A stretch of DNA of 64,000 bases from positions 16,791,536-16,855,535 of the forward strand of contig JAJLRJ010000005.1 of the NCBI GenBank assembly GCA_024195265.1. Direction: 5' to 3'. Positions 12,319 to 24,438 of this stretch are shown here, in pieces. Each line of letters opens with the position of its first letter. The stretch's first letter is position 1. The notes under the pieces are model-generated. The model was given only the letters and a program-made list of their open reading frames with translations. It did not search any database and had not been told where the DNA came from. The stretch is from Dendrophyllia cribrosa (Eukaryota; Cnidaria; Anthozoa; Scleractinia; Dendrophylliidae). The position numbers and the translations under genes are program-made.

Positions 12319-12426
12319 GATTCTGAAGAAAGTGAAGAAGATGATACACTTACCGTGGAAGAACTTCGGCAAACAAAAGGGTACAAGTTGACAATAGAGG
12401 CATTGGATGAAGTGTTTAAATGTTAA
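12319..12426 (+). CDS. Terminal exon of a small acidic protein, paralogue of 43678-43806
   Basis: A pyrimidine-rich acceptor (TTTTTTTCACAG) precedes 35 codons in phase 0, ending with TAA at 12424-12426. The peptide starts DSEESEED and continues with GYKLTIEALDEVF. The last exon of the gene at 39092-43806 starts ESEESEEEED and has GYDLTVKAFDAMF at the same place, with the same phase. Two independent exons sharing acceptor phase, start, acidic run and C-terminal motif argue for true paralogues. I did not find the matching upstream exons. It may be an orphan exon left by duplication or the end of a gene starting outside the window. The family was not recognised. Confidence 0.5.
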   Translation, partial: DSEESEEDDTLTVEELRQTKGYKLTIEALDEVFKC

Positions 12427-12577
12427 ATGTTTGAGGCAGTATGGCCGTTTTTTTTTTTTCGGGCGCCGGACTTGAAATCTGAAGGTCCTGAAAGTATTTT
12501 TGCCGAAGTCCCTATTTACCCTCGGTTATACTAACCTGCCTTTTCCCCTTGTGAAATTATGCCTTCTGTATGGACGT
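12427..12577. other. Possible 3' flank of the small exon
   Basis: A T-run lies at 12450-12459. No clear AATAAA signal is seen before the transposon at 12578. Confidence 0.3.
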
Positions 12578-14846
12578 TTAAGGTGGCTCGATATAGTATT
12601 TTGGTTTTCCTGTATAGTATATTTGGAGGCAAAACAATTAGAGTTATACTTTGCAGATCGTCATCACATTTTACCCCGAAATCAAGATAATATTACAGTA
12701 TTAATTTGCCATACATGTATTGAGGTTGGCGTTGCCATGGCAACGCCATTGGGCTTTTAAGTAAGGCCTCAAAACAGACATATCTTCAATTATCTTTAAA
12801 ATTCCACGGTGAATTCTGTTTAAATTTTGCATACGGCCTTCGACCCGTGTGTTCTACCCGAGTACCAACTTTAAAAAAAATCTGTCAGAAATTTTAAAGA
12901 AAAAACGCGTTTTTTAGAATTCGTTGGTAATTTTTTTCTCTGTTGACAGAATTTTTTGAAAATCGCGTAAAACGCACTTTGGATAGAACGAAGTCAACAT
13001 GCAAAAAATGAAAAAAATTTACCGAGCGGAAGCGGAAGTGTGGACTTCGAAAGTTTCAAATTTCTGAAAATTTTGACACGACAAGATCGGCAATTACGCA
13101 TGCGTGGCAGTTGTCACGCCACTCCTCCACGCGGATTTTGTGGTCGATTTGCGGATGTTATTCTTGTTTATTCATTTGTAGACAAATCTCTTTCGCGCTG
13201 TGCAGCTTTTTGTGAGATAGAAACTGTTATCTTTTGGATGAATCGTGTCTAGTAATGGCTGGTACATCACTTGCCTTCGAAATGATTAACAATTCTGGCT
13301 AAAATCGCTGGATGCTTTGTTCCTCGTGGTGTGGATGGAATCGCTGCTGTCGGCGCTCTGCTCAAAATTGCGAGCCTCTTTAGAGACGCTGTAAGTCCTG
13401 GTAGGACAGGCCACTTTCTGCAATTTTTTGTAGGAGGCTTTGCTTTACTAGCCCATTATTACTCTGAGAAAAGATGTTATCCCTGAAATTGCACACGCTG
13501 GAAGCGTTCGTCTAAAAATACCATGTCTTCGAAAGCGAAGGAGGCGGGATTTACATTGCCGTTGTTTACAACGACAGGGATTGAAATAATAATAAATACG
13601 CGATGGAGAGCAAAGACATCTTCCAAAGCATGTGCTAAAAAGCTCTTCATTAAAAACAGATTTTAAAACCGATGGAAGATTGCTTCTACAGGGCTTTCCT
13701 CCCGGATTGAGCGATTCGGGTGTTTTGACAAGGTGAAGACTGTCGGCGAATAGAATTTTTCATGGATGAAAGTGTTTCTTTGAACTCATGCCTAACTGAT
13801 AGGAGCCTCTGCGGAGGAGAGAGCCTAAGACAGCGTAGCAATGTGGGAGTGTCAAAACAAAAGAATTGTGGCCGATCAAAACACTGTGGCAATTTGCGAT
13901 AGCATTACTGGAGAGAAAAGTGGTGAAATCGCTCAGATGAACAGTATGCATTGGAACGTTTTCTTTGAGCAAAGTTTTCTGGCCATTTATCGATTCCACT
14001 GACAGTTTGTTAAATCGAGAAGCGTAGTAGCTGATGTTGCATTTTGGGAAAATGCACATAGTAATTGTAAGTGTTTACCTGTTTAGTTATAGCTGCTATT
14101 TTATCTAAAGAAGTTGTCTCCGTGTCAAAAACTACAAATTGATAATCACTGTAGCCGTGTTGTTGTGTCTTTTCTTGAACGCCAGATCGAAGATTTCCTT
14201 ATTTTCTCCTTTGAGTATTTCTGATTTGCTGCTTTATTAAAAGCCATACAACGTCTGCTTCCTTTTTGCTTTTTATTTCCTCTGGTGGTTCGTAGCTGGA
14301 TAACCCTTTTTTGTGCATTTTCTTATCTAATTGATGACGAGAATCGACCACAAATGTCATGCAGTGGGTGGGAACTTCGTCGCGCACACGCTCTGTTGCT
14401 GTTTGTTCTTATTAGAAGATGAACTGTCTTTCCCAACACATTCTGCATTACTCTTTTAATAGAGTTTAGATTAAGAAAATACACTGCCCCTAAAAACAGC
14501 CCAAAATAAACTCTCTCGTATTCAGAGGAAAATTGCGTCCATGCGGGGCTGAGTTGTCGATCGCGAAACCATTCTTCACTGCCTTCTTGTCAGGGAACTT
14601 CAACCGCCCTGTTTTCTTTTTCTCGGTAAATCACATTACCACCAAAGAAAGAGGAATGTAAACCTAGCTTGCATACACGCGAAAAACACAGTCAACCAGG
14701 CCGGCGCAAAAATAAAATTGCGAAAGGAGTGTTGCGGCCATGTTTGTTTATCTTTTTTCTTGCATGACTCAAATTTTTAAAAGTCCCGCGGGTAAATTAG
14801 AACCCAATCTGCGCGCGCCAAAAAAAACTATATCGAGCCACCTTAA
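12578..14846. mobile_element. TTAA-flanked TIR transposon, 2.3 kb, short TIRs
   Basis: The left end TTAAGGTGGCTCGATATAG is mirrored exactly at 14828-14846. The same TTAAGGTGGCTCGAT terminus starts the element at 5942, so they belong to one family, but here the TIR is only about 20 bp and the interior is unrelated. Inside, ATGGCTGGTACATC lies near 13255. A frame at about 13300-13490 reads KIAGCFVPRGVDGIAA, then a hydrophobic stretch, and runs over a GTAAGT near 13391. This may be remnant coding sequence, but no transposase motif is recognised. Confidence 0.75.
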
Positions 14847-15824
14847 AATAATTCACAAAATGAGCAGGAGCTAGTGATGTAAGATATTTTTATGAGATAC
14901 TTATTTTTTTTTTCATACTTTAATTCTGCGATTCGCCGAAAAAAATCATTCATGTACAGCTTTCCAAGAAATGTTTCTTACGCGCCACGTAAAGCTAAAC
15001 TGACAACGCGCGCAAAATCTGAATTAACTCGGTAATTTTCACAACTTTCCATTCATAAACAAAAAAACTTCAATTACATTGTTTTCTTTGTTTGTGTCGT
15101 TAGATATTTTATCTGGCCAATGAAATTTCACTTTCGCTTTGGTAACTTTCGTCTGGGTCCATAATTTACGAGAAAATTCAATGATATTAAGCTTTAAACA
15201 ACAAAATCTCTTGTATGTCTTGCAAAATTCACAGCTAAAGGATACAAGAAACGGTTAAAAACATCATACCTGTAGTTGATTTGGCTTTTTAGTCCTTTCC
15301 ATCAGCACCAAATTTTCAAACATCGAAGTACGAGCTGAGTCGATCAAATACCACATTTTCGCTACAAATGCTTGCAATGGTACGCTGAGTTTTGAACACT
15401 TTCTTATACGACTTAAAAACTAGGAGTAATCGGAGATTAGGGTAGTGCGTTCGGCAGTTGAAAAGGGGGATTTTAATTTTTGGTCATTTGGATAGATGAA
15501 TATGTCTATGGCATATTGTCAAATTAAGGGTTATTGTGTACAGTGGAACCTGTATTTACTCTGTGTATGAAGACGGTAGGGAAAGTTTGGTAGCAGAAAA
15601 AAAATTAAATCCTTTGAAGTTTGTTGTAGTTGTCGGTAAAGAAAAGTGCTTGGCGGTCCCTTGGGAAAAGTGGGAAAAGTGCACCGAATTTGCATATGTC
15701 AAAATGGTAATTTGAAACCTGAAAACACGCTGGCAAAAGCGCAAGTCGCAAGTATTTATATAAACAGACTATGCGCTTCTACAAATTCTCTGTTTTCTTT
15801 GTAGTTTCGCTCGCCAAATTAAGA
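14847..15824. other. Non-coding, contains a dispersed exon-like repeat
   Basis: The 15227-15350 block recurs at 33098-33218 in the same orientation. On the minus strand both copies contain an ATG, 17-18 codons (ENLVLME...KKPNQLQ) and a donor CTACAG/GTA. This looks like a transposon-borne first exon or a duplicated gene start. Nothing else is supported. Confidence 0.45.
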
Positions 15825-18546
15825 TTAAGTGTCATTGTCTGAGAAACTGTTCCAGGGGCCAAAAGTTGTGGTCAACCGATTTGGCTGAAACTTGGCACAA
15901 AAGTTGTTTGCCATGAGATATTTCAAAAGCCAATTTGGCTCACTTATTTGACTTTTAGTTTTGGAGTTTCAGGAGGTGTCTCATTTTTTGCCCTTTGAGC
16001 ACCAAAAATTCAGCCTTTCAGGGGACATTTTGAAAGTGCCATAAAACCCAATTGGTAAATTGTGCTGCCAAATGAATTTGACCATGAACTCTACTATAAT
16101 AGAGCTTTCATTTCATGCATGTTACTTTGTTCTCAAGGTATTGGACAGAGAGGAGCCTGGGGCTAGAGCTTGACCAAAATTGATGTCAAAATTACAACCC
16201 AAAATTGCCATTTTTCAAAAAATCAGTGTATCTACCTGCCTTCTTGCATAACTTCCGTAGCTATACCACTTTAGTGACCCAATTATCAAAATCAGTTGAG
16301 AAAAATTTGGCTTACCACGGTTTGTTGAATTTTTTGCCACAAAAACTCCATGCCCCTCTAAGGCCATTTTGAGCAAAATTCATGCCATAAACAAACCAAA
16401 TTGCTGACATGAAGCCCTTATTCTGTATTTGGTGAGTGAAAATGAATTGTTAAAGCCAAATCAGTTTCATTGTTCAGAAATACTGTGATTCTTACCTTAC
16501 AATTGCTCTTAAAAGGCCTTTGATTAGCACAACAAACACCCTGATTTGGCAAAACAAGGGTTAATGTTTTCTTTCAATACTTAGTACCCATCAAACAGCA
16601 CAAATGATGAAGGCCTTACCTAGATATAACGATCTTTTTAAACGATGCTTGAATTTGGCATTGATTTATATTCAGTTTCAAGTCCATAATTCTTCTCCGT
16701 TGCTCCAAGCATGGAAAATCTCCATATTTTGTCAGGCCTGATTTTTTATATGATTACAAGATAAAGTTAGCATATAATCTATGTCTGTTAACAGCCTGCA
16801 TAGTTATTGTAAATACCCACCAGTAAAGGAGCATAACCATGCATACATAGATATATTACAAACATACGAGCTGAAGTTTAAAGCAGTGTCGATATGACCC
16901 GTTATTTCAGAGACCTTTAGAGCGGAGTAAATGAAACCATCCGTCATCAAGAAGGAATGCACAGTTAGGAGAGCTGGATAGTAAAACAAAAAGCTTTTGT
17001 TGCAAATACAATAACCAAACGAGGCCTTGCATTGAGATGACGTATCAACTGGTCCGCCATTTTGGACATAGGAGAGAGTGGGGACTGGACCGAGTTCCTA
17101 TTCTTCTTCCGTTTCGCGGGTATGTTTTGATTCGAGGGTAATTTCACGATGGCACTTTGTTCCTTTGGAGGAGTAAGTGATCAGTGCGGTGCCACGTCAT
17201 GGGCTGTGCACGAAACAGGAATGGTTCCTTTGTTGTCCTACGAGATAGACATGACTGAATGGTTGAAGGAAAAGTACAAGGGGTCAGGTGCGTCCGGGGC
17301 AAGAGGAAGACCTGGTCATAACAAAGCTACAGGTGATTCAAAATATCAGTTAGGGATCTCTCAGCTCTCCTAACTGTGCATTCCTTCTTGACGGATGGTT
17401 TCATTACTCCGCTCTAAAGGTCTCTGAAATAACGGGTCACATCGACACTGCTTTAAACTTCAGCTCGTATGTTTGTAATATATCTATGTATGCATGGTTA
17501 TGCTCCTTTACTGGTGGGTATTTACAAGAACTATGCAGGCTGTTAACAGACATAGATTATATGCTAACGAACGTTTTTGTTAAGCTAACTTTATCTTGTA
17601 ATCATATAAAAAATCAGGCCTGACAAAATATGGAGATTTTCCATGCTTGGAGCAACGGAGAAGAATTATGACTTGAAACTGAATATAAATCAATGCCAAA
17701 TTCAAGCATCGTTTAAAAAGATCGTTATATCTAGGTAAGGCCTTCATCATTTGTGCTGTTTGATGGGTACTAAGTATTGAAAGAAAACAATAACCCTTGT
17801 TTTGCCAAATCAGGGTGTTTGTTGTGCTAATCAAAGGCCTTCTAAGAGCAATTGTAAGGTAAGAATCACAGTATTTCTGAACAATGAAACTGATTTGGCT
17901 TTAGCAATTCATTTTCACTCACCAAATACTGAATAAGGGCTTCATGTCAGCAATTTGGTTTGTTTATGGCATGAATTTTGCTCAAAATTCCATTTTGAAT
18001 GGCTTAGAGGGGCATGAAGTTTTTGTGGCAAAAATTCAACAAACCTTGATAAGCCAAATTTTTCTCAACTGATTTTGATAATTGGGTCACTAAAGTAAAT
18101 AATGGTATAGCTACGGAAGTTATGCAAGAAGGCAGGTAGATACACTGATTTTTTGAAAAATGGCAATTTTGGGTTGTAATTTTGACATCAATTTTGGTCA
18201 AACTCTAGCCCCAGGCTCCTCTCTGTCCAATACCTTGAGAACAAAGTTACATGCATGAAATGAAAGCTCTATTATAGTAGAGTTCATGGTCAAATTCATT
18301 TGGCAGCACAATTTACCAATTGAGTTTTATGGCACTTTCAAAATGTCCCCTGAAAGGCTGAATTTTTGGTGCTCAAAGAGCAAAAAATGAGACCCCCCCT
18401 GAAACTCCAAAACTAAAAGTCAAAGAAGTGAGCCAAACTGGCTTTTGAAATATCTCATGGCAACCAACTTTTGTGTCAAGTTTCAGCCAAATCGGTTGAC
18501 CACAAATTTTGGCCCCTGGAACACTTTCTCAGACAATGACACTTAA
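15825..18546. mobile_element. Giant foldback element with TTAA ends and exon-like loop
   Basis: Arms 15825-16976 and 17362-18546 (about 1.15 kb each) are near-identical inverted copies. Outer ends read TTAAGTGTCATTGTCTGAG. Inner ends are GAATGCACAGTTAGGAGAG and its complement. The loop (16977-17361) is unlike the arms. It holds a CCGCCATTTTGG motif, an untranslated-leader-like stretch, and an ATG at 17149 followed by a strong donor (GGA/GTAAGTGAT). No transposase is encoded, so mobilisation in trans is likely if the element is active. Confidence 0.8.
17149..17373 (+). CDS. Exon-like ORF in the loop of a foldback element
   Basis: The ORF of 74 codons starts MALCSFGG and contains SYEIDMTEWLKEKYKGSG. 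A good splice donor lies after eight codons (17173), so the real coding segment could be only those eight. The last codons enter the right arm of the foldback. I recognise no domain. It is either a captured first exon of a host gene or the start of the element's former transposase gene. Confidence that it is translated is low. Confidence 0.25.
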   Translation: MALCSFGGVSDQCGATSWAVHETGMVPLLSYEIDMTEWLKEKYKGSGASGARGRPGHNKATGDSKYQLGISQLS

Positions 18547-19936
18547 GCCTTTCCAAACTCTCGGCCTTCATTTCCAAGTTTTCCACTGCGCTAAAACATC
18601 ACAGAAAGTTTGGAGTGTCTTCGGGAATAAACATAAGCCGCGTTTGGTTTCGCGAGCGTTCCATCGATCCATCCGCATAATCTCCATCAAAGTGAGAAAA
18701 ACATTCGTCGCTTGATTCTTGCTCGTGTCTGGCCATAAATTTTCGAACGGGATGGCTTGAATATGGCCCGATTCTAGCTCAGTCAAGCCATCCGAATATC
18801 ACCGCGGTACATATGTCTTGCTCAATTCTCGTTTGTTTGTCTCGTTCGTGTCAGCCGAATCATCGCCATGATTTGATTCTCGCTGATCGGCATATTTTCT
18901 ATGGCCTAAGCATCTTGTTACGTGTAAATACCAGTTCCCGGCGGCCGAGAAAATTATCACATGGAATCGAGGCTACGTGTGCTAGTCCAAATGGAATCGA
19001 GGCTAAGTGTACCAGTCCAAGATGGCGTCCAAACCCTGAAATCGCATAGCATCCAACCCAATTCCTCCCACAATCCCCTGCGCCCAGACCAATACCCGAC
19101 GAAATTAGAAAGCGTTCTCCTATCGTCGAACGCAATAAATTAGAGATTTTACGTACAGTAGCTTACGAAAACAATACGTTAGATTCGTTTCTGAACAGCT
19201 GGGCCGCAGTGCTTTAATTTTCATTTATTTCTCTATTTGCTTTATTTGCACCTTTGTCCAGTATTATTGTCCGGCTTCGTTTTTTTCTCCGTTTTTGTCC
19301 TTTATTTATTTATTTATAAATGGGTAGTATAATTAATGTTATTGTATGGTAAAAAATGTTTTTATTGTAAACAATCTTGTAAGTATTATCAATTTTTGCA
19401 AAACCTGAAAAAATAAATAATAACAAAAATGTATTGTAATTAATTAATTAGGTTATTTATTGTAATACACCTGTATAAGCAATATTGTCAATAAGTAACG
19501 TATTGTAGGTGTTAATTGTAATGTGTTCTTTTTCTTTTGTAACGTGAGTAATATGTTTTAAATAAAAATATTGAAGAAGACAAAAAGGGTGGGCTTGCCA
19601 GAACCCATTAAAGCGCTTTAAGGCGGGACTTAACCTAAATTTGAATGAAATTTGATGAGGTTTTAAGAAGGGATAGGAGTAAGAAAATGATGTTTGGAAC
19701 ACCAACAGACAGTCGATACTCACGCAAGAGCACCCCAGGTTGCTAGTGGACTAACTTGGTATCCGTCTATTAATTATTAACTACAAATTCTAATTTTAAA
19801 ACTTCACTAAATCTTCAACATTTCTTATTTCTCTAAATTTTACCAATCCTTTGAGAAAAACTATTTCCTCCCAAACATACCCAAAAATCACCCAAAAATG
19901 TACAAAACACCCCATAACATAGGTTTATGTTTTAAG
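18547..19936. other. Non-coding, LINE-tail-like A/T-rich end
   Basis: Short ORFs at 18813-19143 overlap on both strands and carry an internal direct repeat (ATGGAATCGAGGCTA twice near 18961 and 18991). AT-rich sequence with AATAAATAATAAC near 19414 looks like the 3' end of a retroelement. No conserved protein is visible. Confidence 0.35.
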
Positions 19937-19937
19937 C

Positions 19938-20204
19938 GTAGAGGTTTTGGATTGCTTGAAACGTGAACGAGATATTTCCATTAAAGCCATGTCAAGTGGC
20001 GGAAAAGTGGCGTTTACGTTAAGTCCCGCGTTAAGGGTAGTAAAACAGGCTTGCGAAGACCTAGACTTAACGAACATTTGGAGAACACCAGAAACCCATA
20101 AGTGGGTTGAAACGTGCAACTGTCTCTTGTACGCTTCAAAACAAGCTTCCGATTATTCAATTTACGAAGAAGTTGTTACAGCCATATTTGGAAAATCAAG
20201 ATAA
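19938..20204 (+). CDS. Unrecognised coding-like exon
   Basis: An open frame of about 88 codons ends in TAA at 20202-20204. It reads VEVLDCLKRERDISIKAMSS, later LSPALRVVKQACEDLDLTNI, then HKWVETCNCLLYASKQ. Composition is protein-like (charged helices, few low-complexity residues). There is no ATG near the beginning; an acceptor-like TTTATGTTTTAAG lies just before, so an internal or terminal exon is possible. Part of the frame is repeated imperfectly in inverted orientation at 20270-20360, which hints that it lies in a repetitive element. Function unknown. Confidence 0.3.
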   Translation, partial: VEVLDCLKRERDISIKAMSSGGKVAFTLSPALRVVKQACEDLDLTNIWRTPETHKWVETCNCLLYASKQASDYSIYEEVVTAIFGKSR

Positions 20205-20600
20205 AAATATTAACCAATCAATTCGCTAGAACAACTTGCTTCCATCCCAATCTCGAGGGACCGAGGGGTTTCCAAATATGGTACTGAGCAAAAAATGAAT
20301 GTTCGGAAGATGTGAGTGCGCGTTACACGTTTCAACCCACTTAGGGGTTTCTGAGAACACTTAATCCCGACGGCCGTAGATTTACGTGGCATCAGAGGAA
20401 ACCAGAAATACAATTTCTTAATGAGTTCAAGTCTAATTTTCTATACTATTATAAAATGCTCAAGGAAATGCGCGCGCTATGATTGGTTAAACTGAGTTCA
20501 TTATAACTCGATAAAGCACGCGCGTGACGTAAGGATCATAACCGTTTTCATTTTATAAAAGAAATAAAAAACCTGTTCCTCGTGCATTGTTGAGTTATAT
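20205..20600. repeat. Imperfect inverted copy of the preceding exon-like region
   Basis: Segments such as CGTTTCAACCCACTTAG (about 20326) and CCAAATATGG (about 20271) are reverse complements of parts of 20085-20195. The two regions may form a degenerate foldback. Confidence 0.45.
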
Positions 20601-20706
20601 AAGCACTTGGGAATTTTTAAGAACACTCGAGAAGTGCGAGAAGCACTCGCCTTTGGCTCGTGCTTCTCTGCACTTCTCGAGTGTTCTTAAAAATTCCCGC
20701 GTGCTT
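20601..20706. repeat. Short hairpin repeat
   Basis: Arms of about 45 bp (AAGCACTTGGGAATTTTTAA and its near complement) surround a loop of about 13 bp (CTCGCCTTTGGCT). This is a MITE-sized palindrome with no ORF. Confidence 0.7.
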
Positions 20707-21382
20707 AGGCTCGAAAGGGTTTCTTACAGCTTATGTACATGTCTGAACAATTAAACATAATTTAATGGTCTTAGTCTCTGAAACAAATTATAGATAAGCT
20801 TATGACAGGGTTGTTAAAGTTTCCTTCAAGACCATTTATGACGTCATATGTGTTGTCATGGTAACTTTAACCCTCCAAAGACATACCCCTCAAAAGTCAG
20901 TTTTTTAAATCTATCTTTAAAACTAACTCGGTGACCTATGTTTTTTATAAGCGTTTTTAAAAGTTTGCAATATTCATCACATCCTGTGTAAATTTGAAAA
21001 AAATCTGTATTATGGAAATCGAGATAAATCGAAAAAGGCCTTTTAAAGATTTAAAAAAATTCCACTGTACACTTTTTTTCCAAAATGTCTCAAATGTTAG
21101 ATAAAGTTGAATGCTACTTGCATGAAAAATTTCAACAGGTCACCGAGCAAAGTTTTGAGATAAAGAGGAATATTTTATGCACGATTTATTTCCGGTTCGC
21201 GCGATTTTACGCAGTATTTTCATTTCCGGTGAGCTGCGCGCGCTACTTTTTGATAGGAAAATCAGCTGACGTATGCGTCAAAGCATGACGAGTGCACGTC
21301 GCGCGCGCACGCAGCTGAAAACCCTTTCGAGCCTCCCAGGGCGCTGAAAAGAATGGGCGGTGCAACGCGCCCACAGCGCTTG
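20707..21382. other. Non-coding stretch
   Basis: GC-rich CGCGCGCACGCAG occurs near 21302. No supported gene. Confidence 0.35.
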
Positions 21383-21793
21383 GGCGATGTGTGATGCGGA
21401 GAGAGACTGGGCCGAGCGCCCTCGAGAGAGCCGGAATTAAAAAAATGGCGGCAAATGGAGATCGATGGCTGATGAAGAAAAGGGATCGCTGCAAGAAAAC
21501 GCTACATGATATCCACTTAATGTTTTCGACATGAAGATTTCAATGTATTTTCAAAGCTGTAGGCGAGAAAGAACGGGTTTTTTCTGTAACATTTATTGCG
21601 AATTATTTGAAATAAAACGAGCTTGTTAGAAATGCGTTACGCAAAATGTTTGCACTCAAAAACTAAAACATTAATTCCCTGCGAACTATGACAGTAAACG
21701 GCTAAACGTTAAGACTATAGATAGAGGACCTTTTGCTCTTTCATCCGTGTAAATTTCGTTTTGAACTTTTTTAGTTACCGGCATGCTATAGAA

Positions 21794-24297
21794 TTAAGGT
21801 GGTTGTTCTGTGATGCGATTAATATTGAGACAGCTGACTAGCTGTGGAAGCATATTTTTGTTTAAAAATACTTCATGTGTCTTATTCAAGCACTGCTAAA
21901 GCACTGAATGATAGGTTTGATCAAATGAAGGCCCCCAAACACTAAAAGCGTTTCATTGATAAAGTGTAAATTGTTGAAACATGCAGTGATTATAGTTATT
22001 GATAGCAGTGTAAAGAAAACGGTACCAGATTTCCACTCCGAAATGAACATTTCAATGTATTTTTTAAGCTATAGGCGATAATGAATGGGTTTTATACTGT
22101 AAAATTTATAACGAACTATGGCAGCAGACGGCTGCATTCGCCGATCATAGAGGATCTATCACTCTTTCATTTGGGTAAATGTCATCTTGAACTTTTTGAG
22201 TTTCAAGCTGTAGACTAAAGGTAGTTGTTTTGAGGGGTTATTGGGCCACTTGCTCTGTTTAATCATTTATAAGTAATACTTCATCAATAAATAATTTTGC
22301 CTGTTTCGGTGCCTTCGTTTTCTCAAATCTGTCTTGCTGATTGCTTCAGTGGTTCAAAAATAAGGGAATTGAATTTTTCTAGTCTAAAAAATTTCTTCTA
22401 TTAACCAGGTGAAGCAAGATATTATATATTAGTTAATTTTAATCAACTACATTAAAATGATAGAGCTGATGCTTTTGTTAATAAGCTGCTAGACCCATTT
22501 TGATTACCTTTATTAAGGAATGAATACAGAGGTTCCTGACATTGTTTTAGTTATGTGGAACATATCTTCAACAAAAATAACTGTTGATATATTAAATATA
22601 GATTGATAAATAAATGTCAGTGTCATATATACAAGCTATATGTTTCCTTTTGTGATACTGTATTCCCATTGTCCTGGAGCAAACATTACCCTTTAGTTTC
22701 CATTTGACAGGTCATTCATTAAGTATGGTACATCTTAATTAATTAAATATCAGTGTTGTAATAAAGCGATATGTGACATTTCCTTGTGATATTCCCATAG
22801 CCCAAAGCAAACTGATCTTTCCTTCAGTTTCCTGATTATTTTGGCTTAGGTCATTCAAATAAAAGGAAGAGATCGAGACTAAAATAATATCAAATTAAAA
22901 TCATTATTTCAAAAGTATTAAGTAAATGGTACTCTCTTTACAACTTAATTCAATACCTTTCAATATGTAAACATCTCACTGTAAATAAACTTATTAGGCA
23001 TAATAAAAACATGGAGTAAATAAAAAAACAACAACAAACAAACAAACTTAAGCGATTCTTATGGGACCCAGGGGAGGGAGGGGGGGGGGGGGGGCGAGTG
23101 AGGGTTTAACGGGGAATAATCAGATAGATATAAAGTGACTGGGAGATGCCAAACAACCTTTTTGTGTTTGAAATTCCTATATCAGTTCTATTTTTTTAGG
23201 GGAGAGGGATTATATTGATTAAAATTAGTTTTTGATATATGCCATTTGCAACATTGGACATTATACTGAAAAGGCATGAGATTTTAGGGGTTTTGTTTTG
23301 ATCCTTTTTTATTATTATATAAGTTTATACAGTGTATGGCTTTGCTTGTAACTTGATCTGTCTCACTTTTAAACTCTGAAGTACAGCCCCGAACAGCCAC
23401 CACCCTTCCTTCAGGATGTAGCATTCAGGGCCGTAGCCAGAAAAAAAAATAAAGACTGAGGCAATATCCATGGTTAAATTCCTCATTTAGCTATTTAGGG
23501 TCTTTATGATGACTGCGTTTAAACAAAATACTGGGATCATGACTGAGGCAAGTGCCTTGGTTTGCCTCATACTGGCTATGGCCCTGGCATTGTAAATAGT
23601 TAAAAGGGTTGACAGGGTAAGAACGTAACGTCTCATCTTATCACAAAATATCCACATCAGATATAAACGACCATAAAGAGATGTCCCTGTCCCTATAGAT
23701 GTTGCTATAACAAAGTGCATGTATGTTAGTCTGACACAATACAATATTGGCCCCTTTCCTTTCTGTTGTTCTTCTTATGTTCTGTACATTGTGTTTATGT
23801 TTAAATCCACAAACATATCCTATGCAGACAATGGTTTAACCATTGCTGAATTTAATCATTTGTAAGTGTTGTCTGTCATAAAAATTATGTTGGAAATGTA
23901 TTAATGTCCTACCGCTCAGTAGCACAGCACACTGATATTTATTATTTCACAGGTCTTTAAAAAATGGCTAAATAACTGTGTGACTGGAAGCAGAAAATCC
24001 GCTTTTAAAATTGCTTCAGATTTTATAATGCAGTACAGTACATTATTCCATCAGGATCAGAGACCCAACCACTTTAATTTACACTGCTATCAATAACTAT
24101 AATCACTGCATGTTTCAACAATTTACACTTTATCAATGAAACGTTTTTAGTGTTTTGGGGCCTTCATTTCATCAAACCTATCATTCAATGCTTTATTAGT
24201 GCCTGAATAGGACACATGAAGATTTTTAAACAAAAATATGCTTCCACAGCTAGTCGGCAGTCTCAATATTAATCGCATCACAGAACAACCACCTTAA
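21794..24297. mobile_element. TTAA-flanked TIR transposon, 2.5 kb
   Basis: Ends are TTAAGGTGGTTGTTCTGTG and CACAGAACAACCACCTTAA. Inverted arms continue for at least 230 bp on each side (AGCTGTGGAAGCATATTTTT; TTCATTGATAAAGTGTAAAT). It shares the TTAAGGTGG terminus with elements at 5942 and 12578. The centre is AT-rich, has a poly-G run near 23082, and encodes no transposase. The equivalent place in the right outer arm (about 31530-31545) lacks the insertion. Confidence 0.8.
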
Positions 24298-24438
24298 TCC
24301 TATGCGGGTGACCCTATTCCGCGGAATGACGGAATGACGGAATGACGGAATGACGGAATGATGGAATGGAATGGCGGAATGGCGGAATATTCTAAAACAC
24401 GGAATGGCGGGATATTCTAAAACACGGAATGGCGGAAT

